Shown: piece after piece, positions 46,536 through 58,283 of the stretch
Position numbering within the stretch: position 1 is the stretch's first letter
Layout of the letters: every line of letters starts with the position of its first letter
Assembly (NCBI RefSeq): GCF_030272615.1
Contig: NC_081406.1
Coordinates: forward strand, 263,342,624-263,406,623
DNA: 64,000 nucleotides
Origin: Cryptomeria japonica
Lineage: Eukaryota; Streptophyta; Pinopsida; Cupressales; Cupressaceae
Direction of reading: 5' to 3'
Made by a program: the position numbers and the translations under genes
The notes under the pieces: model-generated
What the model saw: the letters and a program-made list of their open reading frames with translations, nothing else
Told to the model about the DNA's origin: nothing
The model's database searches: none

Positions 46536-47481
46536 TGTTGCAAGTATATATTGGTGGTTTTCATTAATGGTTGTAATTGATGTCAACATATTGTTTTGAA
46601 ATTGGTTCCTTAAGTTGGTAATCTGAAAGATGTGCTACAATTGATATTAAATATTGATTGATCGTGTTGATGGTGATCTGGATCTCTCTATTTACTGGAT
46701 ATGGTATGGAGTGATTGTATTCATGAGTATCTTGGTTCCATTCTTATTTTTGCTAAGTTGAGTAGTGCTATTTTGGGTTCAGTTCGATCCAAAATTGGAG
46801 AATGAGTAATGATATTTGTGTAGCATATGTGTCATGTTTTGGGTCCAGTATTTGTGATGGATGTAACGTATTAATCTGTTTGATGAAGTGCATTATGGTA
46901 TGGTCTACTTCTCGTTCCTTTCCGCCAAAGGAATGTTTAGTGCTGTCCTATTTCAAATCTTTGTTTGTTCAACTTAGAAGATCATGTTGTCTAGATATCA
47001 GTATAAATAAAGGATGATCTGAATGAATAAAAAAAATGAATGTATGGAAGATGTGCGAAACTGAAAAAGAAAAATTTGATTGATGTTGATGTGTGAAGTG
47101 TATTGTTGCTGAGAGGCACTAGAAGAAGTTATAGTATTGTAGATTATGTCTTAGTGGTGGATTCTCTTTTCTTCATTCTTCCTTTGGCATTGAGCCTTTT
47201 TGGGAAGTGAGCCATCCTACAATGATAATTTTGGTAGCGGGCCACCTTTTATAAAAAAACACCTTAAATGGTGTTATATATTGAGAACTAACATTCTCCA
47301 TGATTTTTCCCTTCTTACATTTTCCACGTCATATATTGTTTGATCTGATATGTGTGTGTGCTTTCATGTTACATCTATTCTAATTAATCCTATTGGTAAT
47401 TCTGGATTTGTGAAAGAATTAAGTAAAAATTTTGTTCTCAATTGCTTCACCCCCGCCTCTCAGTTGCCCAGACATTCAACA
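46536..47481 (+). repeat. 5' LTR of Copia 3
   Basis: 946 bp, TGTTGCAAGT...ATTCAACA. TATA box TATAAATAAA at 47002-47011. Shorter than the 3' LTR because it lacks the duplicated 33-bp segment and nearby DNA. Confidence 0.93.
47002..47011 (+). promoter_or_regulatory. TATA box in 5' LTR of Copia 3
   Basis: TATAAATAAA, with the equivalent TATAAATTAAA at 51826-51836 in the 3' LTR. Confidence 0.55.
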
Positions 47482-47538
47482 ATTGGTATCAGAGCTTTAG
47501 TTCCTTGGAAAAGAGCTTAACTACTTGAGGTAGATCTG

Positions 47539-48528
47539 ATGGCACATAAATTATCTATTCCTATCTTTGAGGGATCCCACTATAGATTCTAAAAAGTAAA
47601 TATGAGAGGCTACATGATCTCCTTGGGCTACAACACTTGGAAAGTAGTGGAAACTAAGTATGTTCAATTGGAAAATGGTCTTACCACTCTGGATGAGATT
47701 CAAGCATATGAAGAAAATGAAAAAGAAAGGTATGCTCTCTTTAGTGCTTTATCAAAGATTGAATTAACAAAGGTTATTTCATTATATATTGCTCGTGAAG
47801 TTTGGGAAAAGTTAAGAGATATCTATGAGAGAAATGACAAAGTTAAATTATCAAAGAAGCTGATAGCTAAGAATAAATATGAGAACTTGAAAATGGAAGG
47901 AGAAGACATAACACACTATTTTCAAAAGGTTGATAGTGTAGTAAATGAAATCAGAGAACTTGGCAGTACCTTGACTGATGAAGACATAATTGAGAAGATT
48001 TTGATGTCTCTATCAGAAATCTATACTGATAAGATCTATGTTATTGAAGAAACTTATGATCTGAAGAAGTTTACTAGGGAACAATTATGTGGTACTTTGT
48101 TTGCATTTGAGATAAGGAAGTTTGGAAAAGACAAATCTAAATCTGAGACAACCTTTAAAGCCTTTGAGGAAGAACTAAATGATGAAAGTTGGGATGAGAT
48201 GGAAGCAAACTTTGTAAGGAAATTGAAGAAAGGTACCGACAAATATAAAGGTATGTTACCTTTGAAATGATTTAGATGTGGAAAGGTTGGTCATATAGCT
48301 ACTAGATGTTTGGAAAAAAGATCAAGACAAAAATTGAGGGAAAATAAAGGGAAGTTTAATAAGAATATCTATTATGTTAAAGATGATGGTGGTATCTCAG
48401 GTGTTAAATCAGACTATGAAGAAGGTGACTATTTGTTTTTGGTAGAAAAGGATGTACCTAATATTGATGTTTCTAAGAGTGTTTCTAATTCCTTACATGC
48501 TAAGAGAGAGAGAGAAATGAATGGCTAA
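47539..48528 (+). pseudogene. Copia 3 gag
   Basis: The ATG at 47539 (MAHKLSIPIFEGSHYRF) is followed by a TAG, then an open part 47602-48270 in the same phase with YNTWKVVE, AREVWEKLRDIYE, NLKMEGEDITHYFQKV and a YKG-rich end, matching Copia Gag. TGA at 48268-48270 replaces the first zinc-knuckle Cys. The remaining ligands (FRCGKVGHIATRC) follow in phase. The same phase continues to 48528 (VKDDGGISGVKSDYEEGDY). Confidence 0.88.
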
Positions 48529-49406
48529 TTGATAATGGATGTTAAAATCATATGACTGGTGATAAGAGTAAGTTCATAAAACTTGAGAAATGTGATGGAG
48601 ATTTTGTTAGGTTCAGAGATGATCAAACAACACGAATTGTAGGAATTGGCTCTATTAATTTTGATGGAAAACATAATACTAACAGTTTTTAGTATGTGAA
48701 GGGTTTGCATCATAATCTCTTGAGTGTTGGGAAAATGTGCGAAAATGGTTACAATGTTGTCTTTCAGGATTGTGGTTGTGAGATTTAGAAGGGATCTAGA
48801 ACTATTATTGCAACGGGAAAAAGGATAAGCGGAAACATGTATTAGCTAGAAGGAGCTACAAGACACTGTTTGTTATCTCAAATCAATGATAGTTGGCTCT
48901 GGTATAGGAGGATGTGTCATATCAACTTTGATAATGTGGTAAAGATCAGCTCATCAAGTGCAGTGAGAGATTTGCCAAGGCTGACCAAATCGGATAACAA
49001 TATGTGCAAATAGTTTCAAGTTGGAAAGTAGACAAAAGGAACATTTAAAGGAAAGGAACAATCATCCACCAGATTGTTGGACTTGGTACACACAGACTTA
49101 TGCAGTCCTACTAGAACAATGAGCATACAAGGTGAGAGGTATTTCATGTTGTTAATTGATGATAATTCTAGAATGTCATGGGTTGCATTTTTGAGAGAGA
49201 AATCAGAAGCATTAGAAAAATTCAAGATAGTCAAAGAAATAATTTAGAATGAAGTTGATAGAAAGATTAAGTGTTTGAGTTCTGAGAGAGGAGGAAAATT
49301 TATTCCTAATGAGTTTAACAATTTTTGTGAGAAACATGGTATTAGAAGGCAATTATCAGCCCCTAGGATACCACAACACAATGGTGTAGTGGAAATGATG
49401 AATTGA
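48529..49406 (+). pseudogene. Copia 3 protease and truncated integrase
   Basis: The protease motif reads LIDNGC-stop-NHMTGD: the catalytic DSG is DNG and a TAA lies inside it. The pre-integrase zone (WLWYRRMCHINFDNVV) is recognisable, with a stop at the zinc motif. The integrase core keeps the first Asp (HTDLCSPT), changes the second to Glu (SSERGGKF) and keeps the third acid region (PQHNGVVEMMN). Homology then stops near 49405 and jumps to the acidic linker before RT, so about the last 150-200 residues of integrase are deleted. Confidence 0.88.
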
Positions 49407-51037
49407 ACTACAAAAGAGGAAACCAAAGAAGAAAAGAAAGAAAAAGAAAATCAAGATGCTCTGACATCTTCATCAAAAACCCCAAGATACATATGGAAGA
49501 ATTACTTGGAGGATCAAATTATTGGAGATAAGAATAGAAGAATTATCACAAGAAGCAAATAAGCTCAAGAACAATTTTTTTTATGTTTATTGTCTAAGAC
49601 TGCACCAAAAATAGTAGAAGAATATTGCAATGATAAAAATTGGATAAAGACAATGAGAAAAGAGCTAGACTAGATTCAGAAAAATCAGATATGGGAACTA
49701 GTTCAGAGTTTGCCATACAAGAATGTAATTGGAACAAAATGGGTATTCTAGAAAAAGTTGGATGAAAATGGAAAAGTTGTGAGAAACAGAGCAAGGTTGG
49801 TTTCCGAGGGCTACACACAGGTTGAAGGTATTGACTTTCAAGAAACATATGTCCCTATTGCCCAGATGGAGGCTATAAGGATGTTTTTTTTCTTTTGTAG
49901 CTTTCAAGAACTTCAAGGTTTATCAGATGGATGTAAAGTCAACATTTGTGAATGAAGAACTGAAAGAAAAAGTTTATATTGAACAACCGAAAGGATTTAG
50001 GTTGAGAGATGATCCGAACATTGTTTGTAGATTGAAGAAGGCTTTGTATGGATTGAAAAAAGCTCCTAAAGCTTGGTATGGAAGGATAGACAAGTATTTG
50101 ATTGATCAAGGTTTTCAAAGGGGATTTGTTGATAGTATTTTTTATTTCAAAATTGACTTAGTCAAAATCTTAATTGTTGTAGTTTATGTTGATGGCATAA
50201 TATTTGGAGGAAATGATAAAATGTGCAGAAGTTTTGCTAGTGAAATGAATAAGGAATTTGAGATGTCCGTGATTGGTGAGTTAAATTTCTTTCTTGGTTA
50301 GCAAGTAAATCAGAATAGCAAAGGAATTTTCATTTCTTAGTCTAAATACATTAAAGAATTATTGAAGAAGTTTGGGTTGGAGAATTATAAACTGGCGTGT
50401 ACACCTATGAGCATCAGATGCAAGTTAACAAAAGATGATAAATCCCCTAAAGTCGATGCAAGACAGTACATATCAATGATTGGAAGATTGCTATATTTGA
50501 CTACTACCAGATTGAATATCATGTATGCCGTTTGTTTGGTGGCAAGATTTCAGCAAGAACCAAAAGAATCACATATTGTGGTAGTAATTTTTTTTTTCAG
50601 ATATTTAAAAGAAACATAAGAGTTTGGATTGTGGTATGCTAGATTTATATTTCACCCTGATAGATTATACAGATGTAGATTGGGTTGGAAGTGTTGATGA
50701 TAAGAAAAGTACAAGCAGTGGAGCATTCTTTTTCGGTTCCCAGTTGGTTGCTTGGTCAAGTAAGAAGCAGGATTTTGTGTCTCTATCTACTGTTGAGGTT
50801 GAATATGTTGCAACATCTTCATGTTACACATAGATACTGTGTAATAACATGAGCTCTATAAACATATCTAACAATCTAGTACAACATTCTAGAACAAAGC
50901 ATATATCTATTCGCTATCACTTCCTGAGAGTAAAGGTGTTGGACAATGAAGTAAAGCTTGAGTATGTACCTACACAAGAGCGAATTGCAGATATATTGGC
51001 AAAGGCATTGTGTAAGGATACTTTTGAGTATCTCTGA
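49407..51037 (+). pseudogene. Copia 3 reverse transcriptase and RNase H
   Basis: Linker and RT: NWIKTMRKELD, NVIGTKWVF, ARLVSEGYTQVEGIDF, a frameshift near 49890, QMDVKSTFVNEELKEKVYIE, ALYGLKKAPKAWYGRI and VYVDGIIFGG. The YVDD box is YVDG, so the second catalytic Asp is lost. RNase H follows from about 50624 across frameshifts: DYTDVDWVGSVDDKKSTS, SSKKQDFVSLSTVEVEYVA, TKHISIRYHFLR, IADILAKAL, ending near 51037. Every enzymatic domain carries at least one disabling change. Confidence 0.92.
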
Positions 51038-51318
51038 CAAAAGTTAGGGGTATTACCCCTTCCTAATTGTAACTAATACACATTTGGATGTGAATTGGTG
51101 TAGCAAATTGCATGAACATTCTTTTCTGGACTGATGCTTGGAGGCTTCCTTTTAGGGGAAGCTGAGTAAGTTTCATAAGGGGAGTTTTTCCTGTCTTTGT
51201 GCTTGATGCTAAAGGGGGAGAGATGTTGTAAGATGTGATGACACCGTGGTATGATGATGTAGAGTAAGTTGTGTGTTTGTTGCTGATTGATGTTGCTATC
51301 AATGACAGAGGGGGATAT

Positions 51319-52318
51319 TGTTGCAAGTATGATGTTGATGGTTGTCATTGATGTCAACATATTATTTTGGGATTGGTTCCTGAAGTTGGTAGTCCAAAAG
51401 ATGTGTTTCCCAAAATGTTTGGTGCTTTAGAAGATGCGTTTCCCAAAATGTTTGGTGATCTAGAAGTTGTTCTATAGTTGATATTCAATGTTGATGGTGA
51501 TCTAGATCTCTCTATTTACCGAATATGATATTAAGAAATTGTATTCGTGAGTATCTTGGTTCCATTCCTATTTTTGCTAAGTTGAGTAGTGTTATTTGGA
51601 GTCTAGTTCAATCCAGAATTGGAGAAGGAGTAACAACATTTGTGTAGTGTATGTGTCATGTTTCAGGTCCAATATTTGTGATAGATAAAACGTATTAATC
51701 TATCCCATGATGTTTGTTGTGGTATGATCTACTTCTCATTCCCTTCCACCACAATAATGTTTAGTGCTAACCTATTTAAAATCTTTGTTTGGCTAACTTA
51801 GAAGATTATGTTGTCCAAATATTAGTATAAATTAAAGGTTGATTTGAATGAATTAAAAAAATGAATATATGGAAGATGTGCAACACTAAAAAAGAAAAAT
51901 CCAACTGATGTTGATGTGTTTTGTTGCTGAGAGGCATCAAAAGCAATCTTGGTGTTGCAGATTATGTCTCAGTGATGGATTCTCTTTTCTTCATTCTTCC
52001 TTCAGTAGTGAGTCTTTCTAGGCTGTGAGCCATCCTATAATGAGCATCTAGCAATGAGCCACCTTTTGTAAAAAAACACCTTAACCGGTGTTATATATTG
52101 AGAACTAACATTCTCTGTGGTTTTTTCCTTCTTGGGTTTTCTATGTCATATTTGGCATTCATTGTTTGATTTTATATGTGTGTGTACTTTCATGTTACAT
52201 ATGTTCTAATTAATCCTATTGGTAATTCTGGATCTATGAAATAATTAAGTAAATTTTTTGTTGTCAACTGATTCACCCTCCCTCGCCCACCCCCTCTCAG
52301 TTGCCCGGACATTCAACA
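51319..52318 (+). repeat. 3' LTR of Copia 3
   Basis: 1,000 bp. Contains a 33-bp tandem duplication at 51398-51463 (tttcccaaaatgtttggtg core) absent from the 5' LTR. TTTGT follows directly. Confidence 0.93.
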
Positions 52319-52510
52319 TTTGTCTTACAATTTGGGATCAAAGGCATCAATCATCAAATTTATAGTCTAGGTTCAACTATCAAGTTTATCATTGGAGAAC
52401 TAGGATGAAGAGATTTTTATACTTATTGCCAATACTTTTGAGCATACTTTTTTACTAATATGGTCATTAAATTCAAGAAGCATTTTCTATTTATTTTATC
52501 TTCTGTTATT

Positions 52511-53228
52511 TGTTGGGAAATAGGTGTTGTACACCTTGCATAATAATGTTTATAATTGTAATATTTATTTATTTTGTGAGTTTCCCATGGACATGTAATA
52601 TAATATTTATTTAATGTTCCACATGGACATGTAACATGTAGAGATTCCTTGGGAATATTCTCAAGATCACTTGATGAGTTGTATTGTAACACTGGGATAT
52701 ATTATATTGTAATTATTTAATAATGGGAAATGCAATTTGATAAAGTACCCAATATTAGATGTGGGGTCAATGGGGTAATTAGCCCATGGTATTTGCATAT
52801 GGTTTTGTAGCACATGGTTTTGAAGTAATACCACTTGGTGGTTTTGTGGGAGCTTGCATTTATAAAAGAAACCACAAGGGTAGTTGTTTGGATAAGCCAG
52901 TTAGCCGGATTTAACATTTGTGGAGGTTGGAAGCATGGCATGGGATGTGTGGTTACATGCTTGTTCACATGGAGCGCTTGTTAATAGTTGAGGTTTCAAA
53001 GGCTTTCACAGTTGTATTGTAATGTTGTATTACTAAATAATACATGGTGATGGATGCTTTTGGAGGTTGTGTTTTTCCCTCATGAGGGTTTTCCCAGAGC
53101 ATATCTTGTGTCACCTTTGATGGGTATGTTGTCTATTCTTTGCATGTGGATTCTATGTGATTATTTTCTTAAAATCTCAATTGTATTATGTGGAAATTAT
53201 CATAAAGTTGGCTGCAAGTTTCCTTACA
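52511..53228 (+). repeat. 5' LTR of the non-coding LTR element
   Basis: Starts TGTTGGG, ends TTACA. TATA box at 52861-52868. No homology to the Copia 1-3 LTRs was noticed. Confidence 0.75.
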
Positions 53229-53230
53229 AG

Positions 53231-53242
53231 TGGTATCAAAGC
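53231..53242 (+). other. Primer binding site of the non-coding LTR element
   Basis: TGGTATCAAAGC, differing at one base from the TGGTATCAGAGC used by Copia 1 and 3. Two bases separate it from the LTR end. Confidence 0.75.
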
Positions 53243-56200
53243 TAGGGTTTTATGGTGTTATAACCCTAAGTTGAATCTATGAATGCATGTAAGAATGAAA
53301 GAAAAGTCAAGATATGAGGGTTTGTTGCAGGTTGTGGGGTTGCAGATTTGTGGGCATTTGTGTAGATCTATTTATATTAAAAAAAAATTGAAAATGGGTT
53401 TCCATGGATTTTCATTTTGGGGATGAAGTTTTATATTTGACCATGTGGGATAAAACTTTCCCCATGGTTGTGATCAGGGAGGCTGAGAGATGAATTTTGA
53501 TATAAAATTTGACCCTATTTGATGACAGTGAACTAAGAAGCAAAAAAGTTTAGCCAATACAGTCGTATGGCTATACGAACTGGTCGCAAAGGTTGTCAAA
53601 TATTAAAAAATTATTTTACTCTGCATGAAAAACCCGTAAGCCTTTTTTGAAAAAAATATTGAAAAAAAGGTGTAAGAGAAAAATATGAATAATTTAAAAA
53701 AAAATAATTAAAAAGTGTGGGGTGGTGGGGGTCCACAAACCCCCCCACGACCTATAGCTTGATAGTACGTGGTGCCGACAGTGGCATCGACCGCTATGTC
53801 GACGATCTGCCCCATGGGGAAACCCCAGGCAGGGATTTAAGCCCCCCCCACCCCTGAATTTCAACAAACAATTAAAAAAATTTATCCACCAGCTTTTGAA
53901 AAATTAAAACTTGTTTTTTATATAAAAACTAAAAAAATTAAAATGTCATGTATTGTATTTATGTCATTTATATGTCATGTGATGGAGTATGCGGGGTCAG
54001 GTCCAGGCCAACCTGGGATATTTTTTATTATTAAAATTTGAAAATATTTTATGGCATATGAGAGAAAAATGGAAATTATTTTTGATGGTATATTGGCAAA
54101 ATTATTTTGGAGTCCATGCTTGTATGTGGTCTAATTGGTTGTTTTCTTTCACAAAGCATAACTCAGGCATATGATGTTGATTTTTTAACTTCTTATAGTC
54201 ATTGTAAAGGTGATTCAGCATAATTCTTGTTTATATGATTGTTTTTTTTAGATTTTGTTGTTTGGGCAATGAAATGTCAACTAGAAGTGACAGTTACCTT
54301 TTCAACTTTGAGAGGTCATAACTTGAGCAAACAGATTCAGTTTTTGGACTTTAAATAGTCAACATAAAGATCTTGGAGAGCACTACACTTTGATTCAGAT
54401 TTGGAGAAGGTTGGACATTATTTATTTTTTGATATATTGATTTAATCTATTTATGGGTTCTTTTGACTATGGTGACATTATGATTTTATGGCATGTTTAG
54501 TCTTGGAGATTTGGAGTTTATGTCATTGTATACTTAGTGTCGTATCTCAAATTTGTCTCATGTTGACATGGTTATCAGTTTGAGTTTGAGTATGTATGTT
54601 GCATTGGTGGGTCTACAAGTTGTGCAGTGTTGTAGGTAGTCTATACTTATAGGATTGCATTTATGGCTTGCATATGGGTTGTCTATGACCATAGACCTTT
54701 CATTGTTGATGGATATTTAGATTGGTGAATTGGTTTGGTCGCATGGTTTGTTGTTTTTATTGTCATGTTGAGGAGGAAAGATGTGGTTGCCAGGTATAGT
54801 CATGTATGGTGTTGACTATGTGATGCTTGTAGGTTGGACAATTTGAGAGTTAGATGCTTGTTTCATGGAGGTGATCATGATGCCATGGTTGTTCCTTGTG
54901 TTTAGGGACTTTAGCATGAGATGATTGGTTTTGAAAGTACTTTGATTGGTAATGATTTGATTTGGATTCCTGATTGGTTATATTGGTGTATCTCCTTGGT
55001 TGAGGATCATGATTAATTTGTCTTTTGAGAGCTCATGATGTACACTTTGAGTTCTTTGATTGCTAGATGGATTTAGTTGATTCTCATGTTAGAGGATGGT
55101 TTTATCATGATTTCATGGATAGCTTTTTTATACACTTTCAGTGGGAGCTTTTGACAGTGATAATGTGGTGGTGTAGGATTGGTTTTTGATTGTTTGTTGG
55201 CAGTTTTGTAGCTTCTTGGTTTGGAGTTCATGGTTTACTCGATGATTATCGACACTTTCAATTGTATGTGTGTAGACTTGGATGATCTTCATTTAGGAGT
55301 TATTTATCATGACACTATGAAGAGCTCAGTACTATCACAATTTAGTCGGAGCTTGTAATAGTGATGTGTAGTCACCATTGGATGGTGGATGATCTTCTTA
55401 ATGCGTAGATGTTTGGAGAATTCCTTAGATCTTGTTGCTCCAAAAGGGTCTTTCACATTTGTGAGTACACTCATAGGAGATGGTGATCTTCATGATATTT
55501 TAGGATGTTGACAAATTGAGGGCTCAAGGAGTCCTTGGTTGAGGTGTGGTGTATGCTTTCATTTGACATGTTATCCTTTCTTGATAGGATGGTTGATATG
55601 TCATGATATATGCTTGATGGATAGCTTAGAGTTTTGGCATGATATGGTTATTTGATATGTTCATATGGAGCATGTTATCTCCTTAGAGGGGATGGTTAGA
55701 TCATGTTGTCATGTTTATGTTCCTGATTCTATAGTTGGAGCTTTGACATTGATCTTGATAGTTCTCTTTGTATTGGGTACATGATCATTTTCTTGATTAC
55801 TTTATGATGGTGCTATGTTGCATCTGTAGTTTGACATGGATTGATTGGTTACAGGTACTCATGGATACATAGAGACATAGGTGATGCTGGTATTCTCTTG
55901 TGATTAAAGACATGTGTTGAGATGGTTGATGGTTTCAACAGGAAGACCGAGGAGCATTCACTCGGTATAGACTTGAGAGGAGATTGTTCTTAGATAATTC
56001 ACGATGAATTGGATGTCTTGGAGGAGCATTCTCATTCCCACTCTTGGTCTACTTGACAGTTTACTACTTGAGAGGTATTTCTCATTGTTCCTTTTAGGTG
56101 CATTATGTTTATGCTTATCTTTCATAGATATGGATCTTGAGCTATGGATAGATGGTTACAACTAGAGGATTCGGTTTGAGAGATGTTTGGCATTGGTTAT

Positions 56201-56996
56201 CTCCTTGTGCATTTGAGTTATTATTATAATTGCATTCATTATTATTGAGTTTGGGAGATGGTTTATTGGGCTTATTCCCTTGGGATTGGGAATGGTATTA
56301 GTTTGATCTTCTTGGTTATGAGAGGCTTATATCCATGTTGATTACATGATATATATGTTTGTTTGGTCCAAGAGACTGAATATTTTTGGGTGGTGTTATG
56401 CTATTCTCCTTTGTGGTTTTATGATCATACTTGACACAGTTGGCATTTAGAGGTGTATGTAGAAGGACATGCTACAAGTTTTGATTTTTAGTGTTTCTCT
56501 TTTTGGTCTTGGTTATCTTCTTGGATGCTTGGTTTCACATTACATTGGATTTAAGTTTGTTTGGAGCTATGTGTTCACTAGTTTGTGTTCGAGTGTTGTC
56601 ATGTGGGAGATGAAATGGTGGTTCCATTATCACTTTTCTTTTATTGGTTGTGGAGAACATGGGAGAATTATGGAGACTTGTGGTGGGATTTGTACTTGTA
56701 GGTTATTGTTTTACAAGCTATTCATATTGTTGTGGATGTTCCTTGATACTACATGGTTATGGTTACACTTTCTATGTGATTCTATTTTTGGATTCATTTC
56801 AGATTTTACATTGCCTATGCAATGGGAGTTTCTATGTGTAGATATGTGATAGGTATTGCACTTGGAGCTTATGGTTTCATGTTACAAGTTTAATATGTTG
56901 ATAATATGAGATTCACTTAATATGTATACCTTGGAGGTATGGACAATTTGATGTGTTGGCACTTTCTATGGGTGTTGTTTCAGCTATGGTTATTGG
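53243..56996. other. Non-coding internal region
   Basis: All frames are short. The longest (56469-56849, 126 codons) is a Phe/Leu/Trp-rich translation of T/G-rich DNA with no family signature. Phrases such as 'catgatttcatggatagc' and 'gagtttggag' recur loosely, but there is no clear tandem array. Confidence 0.5.
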
Positions 56997-58262
56997 TGTA
57001 GATGTCCAAAATTAATTAAATTAAATGTTTAATTAATTTATCCTTACTATATAATTTATTTATTTAATTGTGTTATACCTTTATGCTTGTTAGTATTAAT
57101 TTAATTAATCCTATCACTATAATCCAAATAATTGATTTATTCAATAAATTAATTATCCCTTATTCCTCTAAAGTTTCCCAAATAATTATTTCTTCTAAAT
57201 CCCCTTTTGTTAATTTAATTCAAATTAATTAACTAATTTATGTGATTCCTACAAATCACTCCCTCTAATTCTTCATTAAGCTAATTAATTCTTCTAGAAT
57301 GCCCACTTGGCATTATTTCCTAATTTTTAATTCCTCCACTCATTCTCTCTCCTCTTGTCAAATCCTCCTACAAATCCCACTTCTCTTCTAATCTTCTATT
57401 ATCCCACCTAATCACCTCCTTAATCATTTGCTAGTGGGTAATCCCCATGATTAGCTGCCAAGTCAACCAATAGCCATAAATGGCTAAGTCCTCTTGTCCC
57501 CTCCTCACCTTCCAACCTTAAATGCATCTAATTGGGTCATTTCAAGGATTTAAAAATCTCACTCTCCCATGCACTCTCACCTTCCCAAGGAATTTTTAAT
57601 TCCTTTTCCCATTTCCTTTCCCCATGCAAGTCATTATTTAGGAATTTTTAATTCCCTTGTCCTCTCTCCAAGGAATGTTTAATTATTTTTAGTTCTCCAA
57701 GGTACTTGAGGATATCTTCCCCATGCACCTTGTGGAGTGTGGAGACAAGAAATGCCTTTATGACAAATCTATTGGTCTCCACACCATGTCCTCTCATGTC
57801 CTCTCAATCCATGTGCTTCCGCTCCTTCAATCTCCACCCTTGATCCATCTTCAATATTGACTGTCTATTCCTCTCCCTTCCAATCTTCAAATTGGGGTCT
57901 CCTCCCCTTCATTTATCATCTCCAATTTGTGCTATCGCATGGTATAATTTTAGCCTTAGAGTTTATCCAAGAACATCATCACTATAGGCAAATCACCACT
58001 TAGTATCCATGGCATCCATATCCATACTTTCAGCCATCATCATCCCCATCCATTCCACTTGTGCAATCTTGGAGAGCAACCCGCATCAACATCAAGGAGT
58101 GAATCCAATCAATCTAAGGAGGGGCGCATCTTTGGCTTCATCAAAGGCTCAAACCAAAGGAAGAAGGTAAATAGAGACGTATAATGGTTTTTTATTTGTG
58201 TCTGATTGAGTTATTTGCATACCAACCATTGAATCTTGCCTCCCTAATTTTCCCTTGCTTCA
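56997..58262 (+). repeat. Probable 5' LTR of the gypsy element
   Basis: Starts TGTAGATGTCC and ends ...TGCTTCA, 3 bp before the putative primer site at 58266. AT-rich first half, C/T-rich second half. No second copy is available to confirm the ends. Confidence 0.4.
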
Positions 58263-58265
58263 TTT

Positions 58266-58283
58266 TGGCATGCCCCGTGGAAC
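58266..58283 (+). other. Putative primer binding site of the gypsy element
   Basis: TGGCATGCCCCGTGGAAC begins with TGG as expected for pairing with a tRNA 3' CCA. The cognate tRNA is not identified. Confidence 0.35.

Larger units (their letters stand above)
46536..52318 (+). mobile_element. Ty1/Copia retrotransposon, element 3 (internally deleted)
   Basis: 5,783 bp with LTRs at 46536-47481 and 51319-52318, primer site TGGTATCAGAGC at 47484-47495, purine tract AGAGGGGGATAT before the 3' LTR, and a perfect TTTGT duplication. The gag-pol region is shorter than in Copia 1 because the C-terminal part of integrase is missing. It carries many stops. LTRs differ by several indels and many substitutions, so it looks older than Copia 1 and 2. 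It is a different Copia family (LTR starts TGTTGCAAG). Confidence 0.95.
52511..56996 (+). mobile_element. Non-coding LTR element (LARD-like), 3' end missing
   Basis: A 718-bp LTR (52511-53228, TGTTGGGAAATAGG...CCTTACA) with TATAAAAG at 52861 is followed after 2 bp by TGGTATCAAAGC, a Met-tRNA primer site with one change. About 3.75 kb of internal DNA follows without any retroviral domain. The internal region is T/G-rich, with a CpG-rich patch at 53750-53830. No second LTR is in the window; it probably lies beyond the gypsy insertion at about 56997. Structure and size fit a large retrotransposon derivative that depends on another element's proteins. Confidence 0.65.

Noticed and set aside
56469-56849. 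126-codon hydrophobic frame that might be a membrane protein
   Set aside because: It lies in uniformly T/G-rich DNA, which gives Phe/Leu/Trp/Cys-rich translations in any open phase. No motif, homologue pattern or gene context was seen.
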